Shown here: positions 5,920 through 14,993 of the stretch, in pieces
Numbering within the stretch: the stretch's first letter is position 1
Layout of the letters: each line of letters opens with the position of its first letter
Assembly (NCBI GenBank): GCA_900544075.1
Contig: UQTJ01000048.1
Location: forward strand, 1-20,212
DNA length: 20,212 nt
Origin: an uncultured Bacteroides sp.
Lineage (GTDB): Bacteria > Bacteroidota > Bacteroidia > Bacteroidales > Bacteroidaceae
Direction of reading: 5' to 3'
Program-made: the position numbers and the translations under genes
The notes under the pieces: model-generated
Told to the model about the DNA's origin: nothing
Seen by the model: only the letters and a program-made list of their open reading frames with translations
Databases searched by the model: none

Positions 5920-8745
5920 ATGAAAATATTAATCACATTATCACTTCTTTTCTTTGGTGGAGCATCTGTTTACTCCCAGAAAATCCCTTCTGTTTATAAG
6001 CCTGTTAAAAAGGAAATATACCATAAAGGATGGATAGATTTCAACAAGAACGGTGTGAAGGATGTTTACGAAGACCCTTCTGCACCTATTGACAGTCGTA
6101 TAGAAGACCTTCTGAGCCAGATGACTATGGAAGAGAAAACATGTCAGATGGTGACTCTTTATGGTTATAAACGTGTACTGAAAGATGACCTTCCTACTCC
6201 GGAATGGAAAACTTCGTTGTGGAAAGACGGCATAGGTGCCATAGACGAACATCTGAACGGTTTTCAGCAGTGGGGACTTCCTCCATCGGACAATCCTAAT
6301 GTGTGGCCGGCATCACGTCACGCTTGGGCTTTGAACGAGGTGCAGCGGTTCTTTGTGGAGGAAACCAGACTTGGCATTCCTGTTGATTTCACTAACGAAG
6401 GTATCCGTGGCGTGGAGAGTTATCGTGCCACCAACTTCCCTACCCAGCTTGGCATCGGACATACATGGAACAGAAATCTTGTGCGCCGTATAGGAGAGAT
6501 AACCGGATATGAGGCACGTATGTTGGGATATACCAATGTTTATGCGCCTATTCTTGATGTGGGTCGTGACCAGCGTTGGGGAAGATACGAAGAAGTCTAT
6601 GGTGAATCGCCTTATCTTGTAGCGGAACTTGGTATCGAAATGGTAAAGGGAATGCAGAAAGACTATCAGGTGGCTGCTACGGCTAAACATTTTGTGGCTT
6701 ACAGCAATAACAAGGGAGCACGCGAAGGTATGGCGAGAGTTGACCCCCAGATGTCACCTCGCGAGGTAGAGATGGTGCATGTATATCCTTTCAAGAGGGT
6801 GATTCAGGAAACAGGTCTGCTTGGAGTGATGAGTTCGTATAATGACTACGACGGTATTCCTGTGCAGGGCAGTTATTATTGGCTCACAGAGCGTCTGCGT
6901 GGGGAAATGGGATTCCGCGGATATGTAGTTTCTGACAGCGATGCGGTGGAATATCTCTATACCAAGCATGGCACAGCAAAGGATATGAAAGAAGCCGTGC
7001 GCCAGAGTGTTGAGGCGGGACTGAATGTGAGATGTACTTTCCGTTCTCCGGAATCGTATGTTGAACCGTTGAGGGAGCTTGTTAAGGAAGGCGGTATCAG
7101 CGAGGAAACTATCAACAGCAGAGTACGCGATATATTGAGAGTCAAGTTCCTTATAGGATTGTTTGATTCTCCGTATCAGATGCAGTTGGCAGAAGCTGAC
7201 AAGGTTGTTGAAAACCTGGAGCACGAAGCTGTAGCTCTTCAGGCATCGCGCGAAAGTATCGTACTTCTGAAGAACGACAATAACACTCTTCCTTTAGATA
7301 TCAACAAAGTGAAGACAATATCAGTTTGTGGTCCTAATGCAGATGAAGAAGGTTATGCACTGACACATTATGGCCCTCTGGCAGTGGATGTTACTACTGT
7401 GCTTGAGGGAATAAAGGATAAGGTGGCAGGAAAAGCTGAAGTCCTTTATACCAAAGGGTGCGACCTTGTTGATGCAAACTGGCCTGAGAGTGAAATAATA
7501 GACTATCCGCTTACGGCAGACGAGAAAATGGATATTGACAAGGCTGTTGAAAACGCATTGAAATCGGACGTGGCAGTAGTTGTTTTGGGAGGAGGACAGC
7601 GTACATGCGGAGAAAACAAGTCGCGTACAAGTCTTGAACTTCCTGGCCGTCAGTTGCAGTTGCTTCAGGCTGTTCAGGCTACCGGAAAACCTGTTGTTCT
7701 TGTGTTGATAAACGGCCGTCCGCTGTCTGTCAACTGGGCTGACAAGTTTGTTCCTGCAATCCTTGAAGCATGGTATCCTGGTTCAAAGGGTGGAATAGCA
7801 GTAGCCGATGTATTGTTTGGTGATTATAATCCCGGTGGAAAACTTACTGTTACATTCCCTAAGACTGTGGGACAGATACCGTTCAATTTCCCGGCCAAGC
7901 CTGCTTCGCAGGTTGACGGAGGAAAGAATCCGGGTCCTGACGGAAATATGTCTCGCATCAACGGTGCTCTTTATCCTTTCGGCTATGGTTTGAGTTATAC
8001 TACTTTCGAATATTCTGATATCCGGATTAGTCCTAAAGTAATTACTCCTAATGAAACGGCTACAGTAACTCTGAAGGTAATGAATACAGGCGATATGGCG
8101 GGCGATGAAGTAGTGCAGCTATATACACGCGATGTATTGAGCAGTGTCACTACATACGAAAAGAATCTTGCCGGTTTTGAACGTGTTCACTTGCAGCCGG
8201 GAGAAACAAAGGAAGTTAAGTTCACCATCGACAGAAAGCATCTTGAACTTCTTGATGGCGATATGAAATGGGTGGTAGAGCCGGGAGAATTTGTAGTAAT
8301 GGCAGGAGCGTCGTCCGAGGATATCCGTCAGACTACAGTTTTAAATGTGGAAGACTATCATACACGCAATGCTCGTTTAGAAGCCGAGAAGCCTGAAAAG
8401 CCTGTATCGGCAAGCACAAATCCGGAAGATGTGATGAAAGTCCTGGATGGTGACAATACCACTTACTGGCAAGGAAACAAAGGTGACTATCTGACATTTG
8501 CACTGAAGGGAAATCCTAAGGTGGATGAAGTGTCGATAACTTTTGTGCGTGAGAATAATCTCCCTTCTACTTTTGAAATACAGCTTTCGGGCGGAGGAGG
8601 ACAGTTCCTCACTGTGTATAACGGAACAGTGACTGAATACGGTAAGCCGATAACCTATAAATTTAAGGGAACAACAGCCAGCGACCTTAGAATATTGCTT
8701 AACGACGACCGTGTGGGAGTGGCTGAAGTAAATATTGTAAGATAG
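5920..8745 (+). CDS. Secreted family GH3 beta-glycosidase (beta-glucosidase or beta-xylosidase type)
   Basis: The 941-residue enzyme has a signal peptide (MKILITLSLLFFGGASVYSQ) and no lipobox, so it is likely periplasmic. An EF-hand-like DFNKNGVKDVYEDP (about 40-53) precedes the GH3 TIM-barrel domain. That domain holds AKHF (255-258) and VVSDSDA with nucleophile Asp at about 339. The GH3 C-terminal domain has VVVLGGGQRTCGENKSRTSL, which should carry the acid/base Glu. A fibronectin III-like domain (EVVQLYTRD) and a discoidin/F5-8-type carbohydrate-binding module (about 830-941, VLDGDNTTYWQG) follow. GH3 enzymes release terminal beta-linked sugars from oligosaccharides; the substrate here is unresolved. 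The frame extends upstream to 5863, but that would include the promoter. The ATG at 5920 gives the signal peptide. Confidence 0.92.
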   Translation: MKILITLSLLFFGGASVYSQKIPSVYKPVKKEIYHKGWIDFNKNGVKDVYEDPSAPIDSRIEDLLSQMTMEEKTCQMVTLYGYKRVLKDDLPTPEWKTSLWKDGIGAIDEHLNGFQQWGLPPSDNPNVWPASRHAWALNEVQRFFVEETRLGIPVDFTNEGIRGVESYRATNFPTQLGIGHTWNRNLVRRIGEITGYEARMLGYTNVYAPILDVGRDQRWGRYEEVYGESPYLVAELGIEMVKGMQKDYQVAATAKHFVAYSNNKGAREGMARVDPQMSPREVEMVHVYPFKRVIQETGLLGVMSSYNDYDGIPVQGSYYWLTERLRGEMGFRGYVVSDSDAVEYLYTKHGTAKDMKEAVRQSVEAGLNVRCTFRSPESYVEPLRELVKEGGISEETINSRVRDILRVKFLIGLFDSPYQMQLAEADKVVENLEHEAVALQASRESIVLLKNDNNTLPLDINKVKTISVCGPNADEEGYALTHYGPLAVDVTTVLEGIKDKVAGKAEVLYTKGCDLVDANWPESEIIDYPLTADEKMDIDKAVENALKSDVAVVVLGGGQRTCGENKSRTSLELPGRQLQLLQAVQATGKPVVLVLINGRPLSVNWADKFVPAILEAWYPGSKGGIAVADVLFGDYNPGGKLTVTFPKTVGQIPFNFPAKPASQVDGGKNPGPDGNMSRINGALYPFGYGLSYTTFEYSDIRISPKVITPNETATVTLKVMNTGDMAGDEVVQLYTRDVLSSVTTYEKNLAGFERVHLQPGETKEVKFTIDRKHLELLDGDMKWVVEPGEFVVMAGASSEDIRQTTVLNVEDYHTRNARLEAEKPEKPVSASTNPEDVMKVLDGDNTTYWQGNKGDYLTFALKGNPKVDEVSITFVRENNLPSTFEIQLSGGGGQFLTVYNGTVTEYGKPITYKFKGTTASDLRILLNDDRVGVAEVNIVR

Positions 8746-8762
8746 TAATTCCCGGATAAATT

Positions 8763-8828
8763 AACAGCTGTTTAAACAGTGTTCGAATACCATTTAAATA
8801 CCATTCAAATACTGTTTAAACAGCTGTT
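8763..8828. terminator. Long nested palindrome between convergent genes, probable bidirectional terminator
   Basis: AACAGCTGTTTAAACAGT (8763-8780) is perfectly repeated in inverse at 8811-8828. Pairing can continue inward for most of eight more positions, leaving a loop of about 14 nt. Each arm itself contains palindromes (AACAGCTGTT, TGTTTAAACA). It lies between the stops of the GH3 gene (8745) and the DUF2007 gene (8838), and T-rich sequence follows on the plus strand. Confidence 0.65.
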
Positions 8829-8837
8829 TTTATATAC

Positions 8838-9275
8838 TTATACTTCATTGTTTTCAGTAGAAATTTCGCTCTTTCCTGCAGGCTTGTCGAATGTTTTTCC
8901 ACAGTCCTTACAGGTATATTCCCAATGCTCCGTTCCCGGAGGAGCTGCTGCAAGCATGGCAATCACTGTTGAAACAATGGCACGCAGCCTGTGTTTCTTT
9001 CTTAATGCGAATTTGATGTTTTTCGAACCGCAATACGGACAGTAAATCAGTCTTTCCGGAATCATCTGGTTGTTTTCAAGAATAGACATAGCCTTTTCGT
9101 AGTCGTCCTCATATACGAATAAGTCTATTCCTGTGATACTGACAGGCATTCCGCGCAATACGCTTGATGTATTCTCATTGTGTATAGCTACTGCTATCCC
9201 TTTATTTTCGAGCGCACCCTTTATCAGTCTTGCCTGAAAGGATTCATTGCATGTTATCAGTTTTACGGTTCTCAT
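8838..9275 (-). CDS. DUF2007 domain protein with zinc ribbon
   Basis: The 145-residue protein begins with a DUF2007 (putative signal-transducing, GlnB-like fold) domain at about 1-70, including the conserved FQARLIKGALENKGI and DLFVYEDDYEKAMSIL stretches. A zinc ribbon follows, formed by CPYC (C79, C82) and CKDC (C122, C125). Between the two cysteine pairs is a short hydrophobic segment (99-112) that might touch the membrane but is short for a full transmembrane helix. No signal peptide is present, so it is probably cytoplasmic. Its function is unknown. It is squeezed between the GH3 gene and the susCD operon and has its own promoter-like element, so nothing ties it to glycan use beyond position. 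Confidence 0.8.
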   Translation of the reverse strand: MRTVKLITCNESFQARLIKGALENKGIAVAIHNENTSSVLRGMPVSITGIDLFVYEDDYEKAMSILENNQMIPERLIYCPYCGSKNIKFALRKKHRLRAIVSTVIAMLAAAPPGTEHWEYTCKDCGKTFDKPAGKSEISTENNEV

Positions 9276-9308
9276 ATAGTATTGTAGAGTTTATAATTAT
9301 TCCAAATG

Positions 9309-9316
9309 CAAATCTA
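9309..9316 (-). promoter_or_regulatory. Candidate -7 element of the DUF2007 gene
   Basis: TAGATTTG on the minus strand fits TAnnTTTG and is 33 bp before the DUF2007 start. A weak TTTC lies about 17 bp upstream, inside the susD terminator loop and stem. If real, termination of one unit and initiation of the next are packed within about 50 bp. Confidence 0.45.
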
Positions 9317-9320
9317 ATAA

Positions 9321-9358
9321 AAATCCCTTATCCGAAACATAAAACGGATAAGGGATTT
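9321..9358 (-). terminator. Intrinsic terminator of the susCD operon
   Basis: AAATCCCTTATCCG (9321-9334) and its exact inverse CGGATAAGGGATTT (9345-9358) form a 14-bp stem with a 10-nt loop. On the minus strand the hairpin runs into TTTTTATT. It lies 76 bp beyond the susD stop codon. Confidence 0.8.
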
Positions 9359-9434
9359 GCATAAACTTTAATGTAATTTAGAGTCCAGTGAATGCTTACT
9401 GAACGAGATATAAACACTTAATGAATAAAGATAA

Positions 9435-10964
9435 TTAATATCCTTTATTATTTTCCCAGCCTGTTAATAGAATTTGAGCAGAAGGTATTGGGAAGTAATA
9501 ATGTCCTTGTGTCTGGAAGAACGAGCCGTTCCATTTGTCGGCACGTTTCACGCTTACTTGTTCTGTACGAACCAATTCGAACCAGCGACGCATTTCGGCG
9601 AAGAATTCATATTTACGTTCTTTAGAAACTATATTAAGGAAATCGTCATAACTTACATCATTAGGAACTTTTTCTAATTCTGCATAACCTGCACGGTCTT
9701 GAAGACTGCGTACTGCTTCTATAGCTTGAGTATTTACACTTCCAGTAGCTTTGGCAGAAGCCTCTGCATATAGCAACTTAGCATCTGCCAGACGATATAT
9801 ACATGTCACACCGTTTGCCTGTGCATTTTCTCCCGGATTACCTTGATCATAATTATAATATTTGCTTATACAAGGAAGTCCATCTGGGCTATCTTGCCAT
9901 TGAATTAACTTATTGTTATTGCTGGTGGAATACCATTCTGTCATAAAGTTCCACTTCTTACGTTTGTCGTTAGGATAACTATCAAAAGCTTCTTTGCGTG
10001 CATAGTAATCAGCCCATCCGTTTCGTGCTTTTTCTTCTTTTATATTATAGAAATCAGCAGGATAATATGATTTTCCATAGTTACTAGCCATTACTTTGTT
10101 GGCATGGCTATGATGTAAGCAGAACATAAATTCAGAGTTGTTCTTGTTTGTTTCTTTCCACAAGTCCTCGTAATTAGCTTCCTGTTGATGGTATTTGTTA
10201 TGATCTAACACGTCTTTTGCAGCTTCAGCAGCCTTTGCGTAATATTCTTTTTTCTTCAGCGGCCATCCTGCCATGGTGATATATACATCAGCAAGGCATG
10301 TTTTTGCAGCCCACTTGGTAGGAGTAGAACTGTTGCCTAAACGCGGAGATTCAGGTAACCAAGTTTCAGCATATTCCAGACTTGGAACAATCATCTTGGT
10401 GTAAACTTCTTCCGGTTTGCTGAGAGGGCAATTAATGACGGTCTCGTATCCGTTTTCAGGAATAATTGGAATATTTCCATACATGCGCACCAGATAGAAG
10501 TAACTCAACCCGCGCAGGAAATAAGCTTCAGCCAATACTCCGTTAAACTTGGCAACCTCTTCTTTTGTTGCGTCAGCAGGAGCTGCCGAATAATGGATAA
10601 TTTTGTTGGCGTTGGCTATCGTGAAGTAAAACAATTCCCATGAAGTATCGAAGTCTGCAGTATTAGCTCCGATGTTTGGACTCAACTGGTCATAATAAGC
10701 CAGTTCGTTACCGGGCTTGGCTGCACGATAAGTAATTTCGTCGGCGCAAACTTGGATACGCTGGATACGACTGTTGAAACCATAGTTGTCATGCCATAAG
10801 TTATTGTACAAGGCACTAACCGAAGTTTCCAATGATTCTTGGTTTATTTGGGAGAAATATTCTTCATCCGAGATAAAAGATTGCGGTTCTTGGTTCAAAT
10901 CCACGCAAGAAGCAGCGATGAGCATACTTCCGGCCAGAGTTGCAAGATATGTCAGTTTTTTCAT
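9435..10964 (-). CDS. SusD/RagB-family nutrient-binding outer-membrane lipoprotein
   Basis: The 509-residue SusD-like protein is a surface lipoprotein that caps a SusC transporter and binds the incoming glycan. The first 20 residues are a lipoprotein signal (MKKLTYLATLAGSMLIAASC) with the lipid-bearing cysteine at 20. The mature N-terminus, VDLNQEPQSFISDEEYF, is typical of the family. The helical TPR-like scaffold (about residues 125-170, EAYFLRGLSYFYLVRMYGNIP) and the C-terminal FFAEMRRWFELVRT segment are clear. The length is normal. It lies 31 bp downstream of susC in the same direction and is probably cotranscribed from the promoter at 14312-14343. A strong terminator follows. The glycan ligand cannot be told from the sequence. 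Confidence 0.95.
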   Translation of the reverse strand: MKKLTYLATLAGSMLIAASCVDLNQEPQSFISDEEYFSQINQESLETSVSALYNNLWHDNYGFNSRIQRIQVCADEITYRAAKPGNELAYYDQLSPNIGANTADFDTSWELFYFTIANANKIIHYSAAPADATKEEVAKFNGVLAEAYFLRGLSYFYLVRMYGNIPIIPENGYETVINCPLSKPEEVYTKMIVPSLEYAETWLPESPRLGNSSTPTKWAAKTCLADVYITMAGWPLKKKEYYAKAAEAAKDVLDHNKYHQQEANYEDLWKETNKNNSEFMFCLHHSHANKVMASNYGKSYYPADFYNIKEEKARNGWADYYARKEAFDSYPNDKRKKWNFMTEWYSTSNNNKLIQWQDSPDGLPCISKYYNYDQGNPGENAQANGVTCIYRLADAKLLYAEASAKATGSVNTQAIEAVRSLQDRAGYAELEKVPNDVSYDDFLNIVSKERKYEFFAEMRRWFELVRTEQVSVKRADKWNGSFFQTQGHYYFPIPSAQILLTGWENNKGY

Positions 10965-10995
10965 ATTATATTCGTATTTTTTAGATTAAACAAGT

Positions 10996-13900
10996 TTAGA
11001 ATGCGAAGTTCAGACCGATAAGGTAGTTACGGCTGTTAGGATAGTTACCCCAGTCAACACCCTGGATAAGAGGGTCGCCCAGTGTTGATTCCGGATCCAG
11101 ACCGGAATAGCTTGTGATATGGAACGGATTTTGTACTGAAGCATAAACACGCAGGTTTGTGATGCCCCAATTCTTGCATATATTTTCAGGCACTGTATAA
11201 CCTAATGTGATACTTTTCATCTTTATGAAACTTCCGTTCTCTACGAAACGTGTACTATACATATTTGTATTTTCAGTACCCTTTCCGTCCCAGCGTGGAA
11301 CGTTAGTGTCTGTATTGTCAGGAGTCCAGCGGTTCAACCAGTCTTTCATCGGAGCGATGGATGCAACCTGTTGACTCTTCAAACCACCTCCCACAGTACT
11401 GAAACCTATCTGATGAGTGGCATTGTAAATATCGAATCCGTGGAAACCTACGAGGAAGAATGAAAGGTCGAAGTTCTTATAAGTGAAAGAATTGTTCCAT
11501 CCCCAGTTGAAAGTAGGCTGTCCGCAACCTATTATTCCCTGGTCGTTTGCGTTCAGTTTGCCGTCCTTGTTTACATCAGTGAACTTGGAGTTACCTGCAA
11601 CCACTTTATATACTTCGCCATTGGTTTTTCCGTTTTGCTTTCCATTTGCATCTACGAATGGAGCATCAACGTCGGCCTGTGTCCACAAGCCTTCGAATGT
11701 ATATCCCCAGAAACTGCCTAATTTTTCACCTTCTACCATCTGGAACAATTCGTTCTGATAGTTTCCTGCTTGTTGCTGACGGTGGTTGAATGTAGGGATT
11801 TTGTTATATGTACCTTTGTTGTGAGATAGTGTCAGGTCTGAGTGCCAGTTAAATCCAGTTCTATCGTTGCTTACGAACGGATCTGCACTGATTGTGAATT
11901 CCACACCTGTGTTCTTTATTTCGCCGGCATTTTGCAACAATTTGTTATAACCCAAATGAGGTGGCTTTGCTACTTCCATCAAAATGTTCTTTGACATCTT
12001 GTTGTACCAGTCGGCGGTTATGCGTAGTCGTCCGTTCAGAATACCGAAATCCACACCGATGTTGAACTGGTCATTACGCTCCCATTGCAGGAATGGAGCA
12101 TTAGGACGGTCAATAGCATATACAGTTGGTTTAGTTCCGTTAGGACCTACTGAAGTTGCTGTAGTCATCTTTGAATAAATACGGTATGCTTCTACGGACT
12201 GGTTACCAACCGAACCGTAACCCAGACGGAGTTTCAACTGGTCGATAAAGTTGTTGTCCTGCATGAAGTTTTCTTGCTTGATGTCCCATGCCAAGGCTGC
12301 TGACGGGAAGTAAGCCCATTTGTCTTCCAGACGTGAGGAACCGTCGGCACGGATTGATGCTGTAACCATATATCTGTTCTTGAAAACATAGTTCAGACGC
12401 AACATTCCTGACATCAATGTATTGATAATGCGTTCGCTTTGTAGTTCGTTCAACGATGCATCCTTACTCATTGCAAGGTTGTTGTAACCATGGGTAATGT
12501 CAACATAGTCTGGGAAATAAGAGCGTCCCAAGTGATTGTAGTCATTGTCGTACGACTGTTCAAACACTGCTGTGGCGTTAATACGGTGATCTTTGTTGAA
12601 TTCTTTTACATAGTTCAAAGTATTGGTGTTCAGCCAGCCGAGGTTGAAGTAGCTGCGTGCGTATGCGCGGCTGTTTGATTGGGCAAATTGCTGATAACTG
12701 TCTTCATTTTCCAATGTGGTGTTCAGACGGTTGTCGAACAATACACCCATCTGCGAACGGAAAGTAAGTCCGTCTATAATGTTGAACTGCACATATCCTT
12801 GCAAACGGTTGTTGATTGTCTGTGTAGATGAATCAAGTTCCCAGATATGTCCCATCGGGTTGTACATTTTGTTTCCGCTCCAATCAGTGTTGTTATATTC
12901 ACCGCTCTCATTCTTAGGAAACATTGTGTTATCAAAATACATAGCCGTCTGGAAAATACCTCTATAAGGATTTGTACGTGGAGTGGAGCTTTTGCGGTAG
13001 TTACCGTAAAAGTTCAAACCTGCGTCCAACCATTTCTTAATTTTTGTATCAACTTTCAGACGCCAGTTGTATGTTTCACTCATTGATTCTTTCAATACGC
13101 CTTGGTCGTTCTGATAACGGAATGAAGCCAGGAATGTAGTCTTCTCACTACCGCCACTGATAGACAAATCGTAGTTCTGAGTCACTGCCGTACGGAAAAT
13201 TTCACGACTGTAATCATATCCTGCACGACCAGCTTTCAGGTCAGCAAGTTTGTCTGCGTCGAAATAAAAGTAATCGCCTTTACCTTTGTCTTTTCCATAT
13301 TCGTTAACCATGACTGCATAATCATAAGGATTCATTGTGTCCGGATACTTGGCTACAGTCTTGATGTTTGCAAAAGCGTTGAAATTAACTGATACTCTAT
13401 CCTTGCCAGGATTTTTTGTTGTTACCAGAATAACACCGTTTGCACCACGAGAACCATACACAGCTGTTGCTGATGCGTCCTTTAATACTTCTATGGATTG
13501 GATATCAGAAGGGTTCAGGTTTTGGAGAGAACCACCGATGAAACCATCCACAACTACCAACGGACCTGTTTCAGCTGTAATAGAGTTGATACCTCGCACA
13601 CGGATTGTGTTATCCTGTGATGGGTCGCCTGAACCGGAAAGTACAGACACACCTGCCATGCGTCCTTGAAGAGCATCGGATACATTTCCTGAAGGAGTAG
13701 TTTTCAAAGCGTCAGAAGCTTTAACAGAAGCTACCGCACCGGTAAGGTCGCTTTTTCTTTGTACGCCGTAACCTACTACCACAACTTCATCAAGTGTTTC
13801 AGTATCTTCTTCCAATACAATGTTGAAGATTGTTTTCCCGTTTACAGAGATGTTTTGAGTTTTGTAGCCTATGTATGACACTACGAGAACTGCGTTTGAG

Positions 13901-14109
13901 GCTACATTAGGAACTGTGAAATTTCCGTCAAAGTCTGTAATTGTACCGCTGGTAGTACCCTGTACTAGTATTGAAGCACCTATAATGGCTTCTCCACCCT
14001 TGTCTGTAATTCTACCAGATACTGTTAATTCCTGTGCGCTCAGAAAAGGCATACTCAGAAATATGAGCAGCATGAAGCACACGCTTCTTAGAATGTTTTT
14101 TTCTTTCAT
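10996..14109 (-). CDS. SusC/RagA-family TonB-dependent outer-membrane transporter
   Basis: The 1037-residue protein is the barrel of a TonB-dependent importer, probably for an oligosaccharide, working with the SusD-like lipoprotein encoded next. After a signal peptide (about 1-25, ending SAQ) comes a carboxypeptidase-regulatory-like beta domain (about 26-100). A TonB-box-like DEVVVVGYG (107-115) follows, then the plug domain (about 117-235) with the family signature GSRGANGVILVTTK (219-232). The beta barrel runs to a C-terminal aromatic residue (NYLIGLNFAF). The length is typical. There is no N-terminal STN domain, so control through a FecR/ECF sigma pair is not indicated. No regulator gene (SusR, hybrid two-component or anti-sigma) is in the window. 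The leader is about 195 nt long. Confidence 0.96.
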   Translation of the reverse strand: MKEKNILRSVCFMLLIFLSMPFLSAQELTVSGRITDKGGEAIIGASILVQGTTSGTITDFDGNFTVPNVASNAVLVVSYIGYKTQNISVNGKTIFNIVLEEDTETLDEVVVVGYGVQRKSDLTGAVASVKASDALKTTPSGNVSDALQGRMAGVSVLSGSGDPSQDNTIRVRGINSITAETGPLVVVDGFIGGSLQNLNPSDIQSIEVLKDASATAVYGSRGANGVILVTTKNPGKDRVSVNFNAFANIKTVAKYPDTMNPYDYAVMVNEYGKDKGKGDYFYFDADKLADLKAGRAGYDYSREIFRTAVTQNYDLSISGGSEKTTFLASFRYQNDQGVLKESMSETYNWRLKVDTKIKKWLDAGLNFYGNYRKSSTPRTNPYRGIFQTAMYFDNTMFPKNESGEYNNTDWSGNKMYNPMGHIWELDSSTQTINNRLQGYVQFNIIDGLTFRSQMGVLFDNRLNTTLENEDSYQQFAQSNSRAYARSYFNLGWLNTNTLNYVKEFNKDHRINATAVFEQSYDNDYNHLGRSYFPDYVDITHGYNNLAMSKDASLNELQSERIINTLMSGMLRLNYVFKNRYMVTASIRADGSSRLEDKWAYFPSAALAWDIKQENFMQDNNFIDQLKLRLGYGSVGNQSVEAYRIYSKMTTATSVGPNGTKPTVYAIDRPNAPFLQWERNDQFNIGVDFGILNGRLRITADWYNKMSKNILMEVAKPPHLGYNKLLQNAGEIKNTGVEFTISADPFVSNDRTGFNWHSDLTLSHNKGTYNKIPTFNHRQQQAGNYQNELFQMVEGEKLGSFWGYTFEGLWTQADVDAPFVDANGKQNGKTNGEVYKVVAGNSKFTDVNKDGKLNANDQGIIGCGQPTFNWGWNNSFTYKNFDLSFFLVGFHGFDIYNATHQIGFSTVGGGLKSQQVASIAPMKDWLNRWTPDNTDTNVPRWDGKGTENTNMYSTRFVENGSFIKMKSITLGYTVPENICKNWGITNLRVYASVQNPFHITSYSGLDPESTLGDPLIQGVDWGNYPNSRNYLIGLNFAF

Positions 14110-14311
14110 AATAAAATAATTAGGTTAATAACTTTGGTTTCTAACAAAATTAATATGATATGATTTTTGTGGATATTATATATTTTGGGTTTTATATGAA
14201 ATAAATTTATAAATTATAAGGTATATATTTATTAAGTTTTTAAATATTAGATTTAATGATTCTTGTTTGTTGGTTTATTGTGTTATGATTAGTAAATATT
14301 TTAAAGCAGGG
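14110..14311 (-). other. Long AT-rich 5' leader of susC
   Basis: If transcription begins about 7 bp after the -7 element at 14312-14319, the susC mRNA carries a leader of about 195 nt. It is very AT-rich and contains no convincing ORF, terminator or known riboswitch. A leader of this length leaves room for post-transcriptional control, such as a small RNA or protein site, but none is recognisable. Confidence 0.4.
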
Positions 14312-14343
14312 CAAATATAATTCGAATATATTAATGAACCAAA
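14312..14343 (-). promoter_or_regulatory. Promoter of the susCD operon
   Basis: The minus strand has TTTG (complement of 14340-14343), 20 bp, then TATATTTG (complement of 14312-14319). This matches both halves of the Bacteroidetes promoter consensus with ideal spacing. It is the best match upstream of susC. Confidence 0.75.
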
Positions 14344-14348
14344 CCGGG

Positions 14349-14375
14349 TACTGTCTTTTAAAAAAAAAACTGTAC
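14349..14375. promoter_or_regulatory. ACTGT direct repeats around an A10 tract upstream of the susC promoter
   Basis: ACTGT occurs at 14350-14354 and 14369-14373, 19 bp apart, on either side of ten consecutive A residues (14360-14369, the last shared with the second repeat). The site lies about 6-32 bp upstream of the -33 element. It could be an activator site or a curved UP-like element; neither is shown by sequence alone. Confidence 0.3.
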
Positions 14376-14462
14376 ATATTTAATCAATATTAATACATTA
14401 AACATTTGTTTACATATAAATTTGATTGAATATGCACAGTGAAATAACTTGTGTAAGTTTTT

Positions 14463-14966
14463 TTATTTCCAGATATGCTCTATTTCCAGTATAATCATCT
14501 TGTGATAATTGCCGTGTCCGTTACCATACCATTTTTCGTTAAGTGACTTGTCGATGAACTTTTCAGGTTTGATATCGTCCTCGTAAAGTTTTCTGCACTC
14601 TAATGTGAGGCGTGACTGGCTGAATGTGATATTGCCGTTTTCTGTTAAAACCGGGATGAGGCCTGTTTCTGCAATCTTGTCCGTGTCACGTCCTGATTTA
14701 GAGCCGCACACTTTATGTATAGCTTTGTTTTCCTCGCCGAGGAATGATAGTGTCAGAGTGTCGCATTCGCGGATAAACTCGTAGGTGTAGCGTTCCAGAC
14801 GGATGAATATGAATGCAACTGTCTTTCCCCATAACACCCCTGTACCGCCCCATGAGGCTGTCATGGTATTGAATTTCTCTTTTGTGCCTGCCGTTACCAG
14901 CATCCATTCTTTGCCGATGGCTTCAATCATATTGTCTGCCAACTGTGATACGTTTATTTCTTTCAT
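14463..14966 (-). CDS. Flavin reductase-family, FMN-binding split-barrel protein
   Basis: The 167-residue cytosolic protein belongs to the flavin reductase/FMN-binding split-barrel group. Family features are FNTMTASWGGTGVLW (32-46), which contacts the flavin phosphate, the RLERYTYEF segment (56-64), LTLSFLGEEN (71-80) and the CGSKSGRDTDK stretch (87-97) with the following TGL. The length is normal. The protein probably binds FMN and reduces a small molecule or flavin, but no substrate can be named. It is transcribed in the same direction as susC, 353 bp upstream of it. The susC promoter lies between, so they are probably separate units. It is divergent from the CPBP protease gene across a region full of short repeats. 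Confidence 0.85.
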   Translation of the reverse strand: MKEINVSQLADNMIEAIGKEWMLVTAGTKEKFNTMTASWGGTGVLWGKTVAFIFIRLERYTYEFIRECDTLTLSFLGEENKAIHKVCGSKSGRDTDKIAETGLIPVLTENGNITFSQSRLTLECRKLYEDDIKPEKFIDKSLNEKWYGNGHGNYHKMIILEIEHIWK

Positions 14967-14993
14967 TCTTTATATATATTATATATGTGTGGA

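Noticed and set aside
8763..8828. Invertible promoter segment flanked by the 18-bp inverted repeats
   Set aside because: The 30 bp between the arms contain no TAnnTTTG promoter, both flanking genes end here, and no recombinase gene is near.
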